Of a stretch of DNA of 9,004 nucleotides, positions 5,669 through 9,004 are shown piece after piece; positions within the stretch are counted from its first letter, which is position 1; each line of letters opens with the position of its first letter. Both the position numbers and the translations under genes were made by a program. This stretch comes from Lachnospiraceae bacterium (GTDB taxonomy: Bacteria > Bacillota > Clostridia > Lachnospirales > Lachnospiraceae): the NCBI GenBank assembly GCA_017964055.1, contig JAGCSS010000334.1, forward strand, positions 1 through 9,004, given 5' to 3'. The notes beneath the pieces were generated by a model, which was not told where the DNA came from, did no database searches, and was given only the letters and a program-made list of their open reading frames with translations.

Positions 5669-8107
5669 TTATTTCATAACGATCGTATAGATACGTCCCT
5701 TTACGTAGATCTCCTTAACGATCGTTCTGCCCTCGGCAAGGCGCTTGATATTCTCATCCTGCCATACCTTGGCCTTAACGGAAGCTTCTTCCTCCTCGCG
5801 GCCGACCTTGACCGTGGACTTAACCTTTCCGTTTACCTGAATAGCGATCTCGATCTCATCCTCACGCGCAAGATCCTCGGAATACTCGGGCCACTTCTCG
5901 TAAGCGATGGTATCGTTGTGTCCGAAGATCTGCCAGATCTCTTCGCCGATATGAGGGGTGATGGGGCTGAGCATCTTGATAAGGCCCTCTGCGTATTCCT
6001 TGGGGCAGGAACCCTTTTTATATACCGCATTTACAAAGATCATCATCTGGCTGATCGCGGTGTTGAACGCAAGAGCCTCATAGTCGGAAGTAACCTTCTT
6101 GACCGTCTGGTGATAGATCTTTGTGAGCTCGCCGTCGTTGTCCGCTGTGAGATTGCCGGGCTCGGTGAAGAAGTTCCATACGCGGTTGAGGAAGCGTCTC
6201 GCGCCCTCAACGCCCTGCTTGCTCCAGGGCTTCGAAACCTCAAGCGGTCCCATGAACATCTCATAGAGACGGAGTGTGTCGGCACCGTAATCGCGTACGA
6301 TATCCGAAGGATTGACAACGAACTCGGGGAAGCGCTTACCCATCTTGATACCGTTCTCGCCGAGGATCATGCCCTGGTGAACGAGCTTCTTGAAGGGCTC
6401 CTTTGTAGGCGCAAGCCCCTTGTCGTAGAGGTAGCGGTTCCAGATCCTCGAATACATGAGGTGTCCTACCGCGTGCTCGGGTCCGCCGATGTAAAGATCA
6501 ACGGGCATCCAGTGCTTTAAGAGCTCGTAATTCGCGAACTCCTTGTCGTTATGAGGATCGATATAACGGAGGAAATACCAGCTCGAGCCTGCCGAACCGG
6601 GCATGGTCGAAGTCTCGCGGGTACCCTTTATGCCGTTGTGATCGTATTTCTTCCACTCGGTTGCGCTCTCAAGAGGCGCCTTTCCGTTGTGGCCCTTGTA
6701 GTCCTCGAGCTCGGGAAGTACGAGCGGGAGCTCGTCGTCGTCGAGCACGTGGATATTGCCGTCCTCGGTGTAAACGATAGGCATGGGCTCGCCCCAGTAA
6801 CGCTGGCGCGCGAAGATCCACTCACGGAAATGATAGTTTACGGTGCGCTTTGCAACGCCCATCTTTTCAAGCTTGACGGTGATGGCTTCCTTTGCTTCCT
6901 CAACGGTCATTCCGGTGAATTCCTCTGAGTTGATGAGCTTGTAGCCCTTGCCGAGATAATCCTGCTTCTCGAGCGCATGTCCGCTCACATCGATATGTCC
7001 GTCCTTCTCGCTGCCGTCGATAACCTGGAGCATGTCGATATTGTGCGCGATCGCATATTCAAAGTCACGCTGGTCGTGCGAAGGAACCGCCATAACCGCG
7101 CCTGTTCCGTAGTTTGCGAGAACGAAATCACCGATAAAGAGCTCGGCTTCCCTGCCGTTTACGGGGTTGATGCACTTAACGCCCTCGAGCCTGCAGCCGG
7201 TCTTGCCCTTGTTGAGCTCGGTGCGGTCCATATCGTTCTTTTTCTTGGTCTCTTCAATATAAGCCTTGACCTCGTCCTGATTCTTGATCCTGGGCATAAG
7301 GTCCTGAACGAGCTGTCCGTCGGGAGCGAGAACCATGAAGGTTATACCGTAAATGGTCTCGATACAGGTCGTAAAGATCGAGAACTCGCCGCCGCCCACG
7401 ATCCGGAACTTTACTTCTACACCTGTAGACTTGCCGATCCAGTGGCGCTGCATATCCTTTGTGGACTCGGGCCAGTCGATCTCCTCAAGTCCCTCGAGGA
7501 GCTTCTCAGCGAATGCGGGCTGGTTGATGACCCACTGCTTCATGTTCTTGCGGATAACGGGATAGCCGCCGCGCTCGGATTTGCCGTCGATAACCTCGTC
7601 GTTCGAGAGCACGGTTCCGAGTTCCTCACACCAGTTTACGGGCATGTCGATGTACTTTGCGTAGCCATCGAGATAGAGCTGCTTGAATATCCACTGTGTC
7701 CAGTGATAGAACTCGGGGTCGCTGGTCGCAACCTGCTTTGACCAGTCGTAGTCAAAACCGAGCTCCTTTAACTGCTTCGAGAATGTCTTGATATTCTCCT
7801 GAGTAAAGCCTTCGGGATGATTGCCCGTGGTGACCGCGTACTGCTCTGCGGGAAGTCCGAAGCTGTCATAGCCCATCGGATGGAGTACGTTGTAGCCCTG
7901 CATGCGCTTCATGCGCGATACGATATCGGTAGCCGTATAGCCCTCGGGATGTCCCGCGTGAAGGCCTACGCCCGAAGGGTAGGGGAACATATCGAGTGCG
8001 TAAAACTTGGGCTTTGAAAAATCCCATACGTCTGTCTTGAAGGTCTCGTGGTCCTCCCAGTATTTCTGCCACTTTCCCTCTATTTGTGAGTGTATATATT
8101 CTGACAT
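5669..8107 (-). CDS. leuS: Leucyl-tRNA synthetase
   Basis: This cytoplasmic class I synthetase (812 residues, usual bacterial length) charges tRNA-Leu with leucine using ATP. In order: HAGH at 50-53 is the HIGH element; C160 begins the remnant zinc-ribbon region, whose other cysteines are absent as in many Gram-positives; the CP1 editing domain spans about 225-415, with threonines 246-247, T251 and HDQRD (344-348); REWIFARQRYWGEP (428-441) returns to the catalytic fold; GGPEHAVGH is at 541-549; the KMSKS loop reads KMGKR at 588-592; the anticodon-binding and C-terminal domains follow, ending with TIVKEIYVKGRIY (795-807). Two signatures deviate: KMGKR instead of KMSKS, and TTCIET (246-251) instead of the editing-site TTRPDT. 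Catalytic K588 and K591 remain. The start at 8107 follows an AGGACAGG purine run. It lies 30 bp after mscS and 16 bp before the lipoprotein, all on one strand. Confidence 0.97.
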   Translation of the reverse strand: MSEYIHSQIEGKWQKYWEDHETFKTDVWDFSKPKFYALDMFPYPSGVGLHAGHPEGYTATDIVSRMKRMQGYNVLHPMGYDSFGLPAEQYAVTTGNHPEGFTQENIKTFSKQLKELGFDYDWSKQVATSDPEFYHWTQWIFKQLYLDGYAKYIDMPVNWCEELGTVLSNDEVIDGKSERGGYPVIRKNMKQWVINQPAFAEKLLEGLEEIDWPESTKDMQRHWIGKSTGVEVKFRIVGGGEFSIFTTCIETIYGITFMVLAPDGQLVQDLMPRIKNQDEVKAYIEETKKKNDMDRTELNKGKTGCRLEGVKCINPVNGREAELFIGDFVLANYGTGAVMAVPSHDQRDFEYAIAHNIDMLQVIDGSEKDGHIDVSGHALEKQDYLGKGYKLINSEEFTGMTVEEAKEAITVKLEKMGVAKRTVNYHFREWIFARQRYWGEPMPIVYTEDGNIHVLDDDELPLVLPELEDYKGHNGKAPLESATEWKKYDHNGIKGTRETSTMPGSAGSSWYFLRYIDPHNDKEFANYELLKHWMPVDLYIGGPEHAVGHLMYSRIWNRYLYDKGLAPTKEPFKKLVHQGMILGENGIKMGKRFPEFVVNPSDIVRDYGADTLRLYEMFMGPLEVSKPWSKQGVEGARRFLNRVWNFFTEPGNLTADNDGELTKIYHQTVKKVTSDYEALAFNTAISQMMIFVNAVYKKGSCPKEYAEGLIKMLSPITPHIGEEIWQIFGHNDTIAYEKWPEYSEDLAREDEIEIAIQVNGKVKSTVKVGREEEEASVKAKVWQDENIKRLAEGRTIVKEIYVKGRIYTIVMK

Positions 8108-8137
8108 AATGATAAAACCTGTCCTTTCAATGATTTT

Positions 8138-8944
8138 TTATTTATTGAGCATGGTGATGTCCACATGCTTGTAAGGTATCGTAATATTTTCTCTGTCGAA
8201 AGCCTTCTTGATGTTCTCCTCCATATCGAAGTAAACATCCCAGTAATCGGCGCTCTGGCACCATACTCTGAAGGTATAGTCGAGGGAGCTTGAGCCGTGG
8301 TTTTTTAGTCGAACGAACGGAGCGGGGTCCTGTAGGACTTTCTCGTTAGCGTTCGCCACCTGCAATAGGACGTTCTTCACCTTGTCGATGTCATCGTCAT
8401 AGCCGGCGCTGATAGTCAGGTCAACACGCCTTGTGGTCTTTGTCGAGTAATTCGTGATATTGGAATTCGTAAGCGAACCGTTGGGAACCGTAACTGTCTT
8501 ATTGTCCACTGTCACGATGATCGTGTAAATGATCGTGATGTCCTGGACAACGCCCGCCACAGCGCCGCTCTCGATATAATCTCCAACCTTGAAAGGCTTG
8601 AAGAACAGTATCATCAGGCCTCCGGCAAAGTTGCTCAGAGTGCCCTGCAGCGCAAGACCGATCGCTACGCCTGCAGACGCGAAGATCGTCATGAACGATG
8701 CCGACGGAATGCCCCATGTAATGCATGCGCTCGCGATGACCGCTGCATACAGGATGACCTTCAGGAAGCTCCTGATAAAGCTCTGTACGCCCGGATCTAC
8801 CTTCAGTATGCCCTTTCTGTTCGCGACAAACTTAACGATCCAGTTTGCCAGCTTCAGTCCGACGATCAGGATGAGCAGACCCCATAGCAGATTAAGCCCC
8901 ACAGTAGTGCCTAACTGAGTAATGAATTGAATGAATTCGTCCAT
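8138..8944 (-). CDS. mscS: Small-conductance mechanosensitive channel, MscS family
   Basis: The 268-residue protein matches the MscS core layout. Three membrane helices lie near 13-32, 58-78 and 85-115. The pore-lining third helix is rich in Gly/Ala (SAGVAIGLALQGTLSNFAGG, 90-109) and runs into KPFKVGDYIE, the start of the cytoplasmic beta domain. VPNGSLTNSNITNYS (153-167) is the conserved beta-domain signature, and the alpha/beta region ends near IPYKHVDITM. These channels form heptamers in the cytoplasmic membrane and release solutes on osmotic downshock. The ATG at 8944-8942 has a very strong ribosome site, AAGGAGGGA at 8959-8951. leuS starts 30 bp downstream on the same strand without an intervening terminator. 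The length is slightly below that of E. coli MscS (286), in line with the minimal-size branch of the family. The symbol is given by family; the strain may have paralogues. Confidence 0.95.
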   Translation of the reverse strand: MDEFIQFITQLGTTVGLNLLWGLLILIVGLKLANWIVKFVANRKGILKVDPGVQSFIRSFLKVILYAAVIASACITWGIPSASFMTIFASAGVAIGLALQGTLSNFAGGLMILFFKPFKVGDYIESGAVAGVVQDITIIYTIIVTVDNKTVTVPNGSLTNSNITNYSTKTTRRVDLTISAGYDDDIDKVKNVLLQVANANEKVLQDPAPFVRLKNHGSSSLDYTFRVWCQSADYWDVYFDMEENIKKAFDRENITIPYKHVDITMLNK

Positions 8945-8962
8945 GTTGTCTCCCTCCTTCTT

Positions 8963-9004
8963 TTATTCTACTCCTGTAGAGTTTTCTCCCGTTTCTTCTT
9001 CTTC
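8963..9004 (-). CDS. Possible C-terminal tail of an upstream gene (cut by window)
   Basis: Reading in from the right edge on the minus strand, one frame gives EEEETGENSTGVE and a TAA at 8965-8963, 18 bp before the mscS start. Another frame gives KKKKREKTLQE and a TAG at 8970-8968. Both are open to the edge, so 42 bases cannot decide between them, and either may be chance. If real, mscS would be an internal gene of a longer minus-strand operon. No family can be named. The bases from here to the mscS start show no clear promoter. Confidence 0.25.
   Translation of the reverse strand, partial: EEEETGENSTGVE

Noticed and set aside
5423..6520. Long plus-strand frame of 365 codons with a Gly/Val/Ser-rich start
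   Set aside because: It is antisense to the lipoprotein linker and to leuS. Its Gly-Ser-Val start is the mirror of the Pro/Thr-rich linker, and there is no ribosome site or recognisable domain.
6977..7741. Plus-strand frame of 254 codons
   Set aside because: It lies wholly inside leuS on the opposite strand, where the sense protein is clearly conserved. Its length is a by-product of codon bias.

Overview
The window looks like chromosomal DNA of a Gram-positive member of the Clostridia, most likely a fibre-degrading gut or rumen bacterium of the Lachnospiraceae type. That placement is inference. It rests on lipobox lipoproteins with Pro/Thr-rich linkers, a bacterial leucyl-tRNA synthetase of Gram-positive layout, strong purine-rich ribosome binding sites, a roughly half-GC composition with many long antisense shadow frames, and a secreted glycan-handling gene pair. 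No phage, IS, CRISPR, tRNA or rRNA is visible.

Layout, from the left. Positions 1-3228 hold a two-gene minus-strand unit. A lipoprotein glycoside hydrolase of family 43 (1186-3228, transcribed first) is followed after 30 bp by a secreted protein with tandem carbohydrate-binding-like modules (1-1155, cut by the window edge). The second protein resembles the N-terminal half of module/ABC solute-binding fusion proteins. Together they suggest a system that trims and captures a galactan- or arabinogalactan-like glycan at the cell surface.

Positions 3229-3561 are a 333-bp divergent intergenic region. It carries a perfect 12-bp palindrome, related CGATT-containing elements, a 7+3+7 inverted repeat, candidate promoters for both sides, and a stem-loop in the leader of the rightward gene. 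This is the best candidate for a local sugar-responsive control region.

Positions 3562-4488 (plus strand) encode a PAP2 membrane phosphatase with an extra C-terminal membrane domain. A strong hairpin flanked by A and T tracts at 4515-4550 is positioned as a bidirectional terminator between this gene and the converging operon.

Positions 4567-8944 form a compact minus-strand cluster read as mscS, then leuS, then a lipoprotein of unknown function, with gaps of 30 and 16 bp. The leucyl-tRNA synthetase has altered signature motifs: KMGKR in place of KMSKS, and TTCIET in place of TTRPDT in the editing domain. The last 42 bases may contain the tail of one more upstream gene.

Most of the window is ordinary. 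The points most worth checking are the unusual LeuRS motifs, the palindrome cluster with its GH43/binding-protein pair, the unrecognised lipoprotein coupled to leuS, and possible dispersal of the terminator hairpin around the genome.
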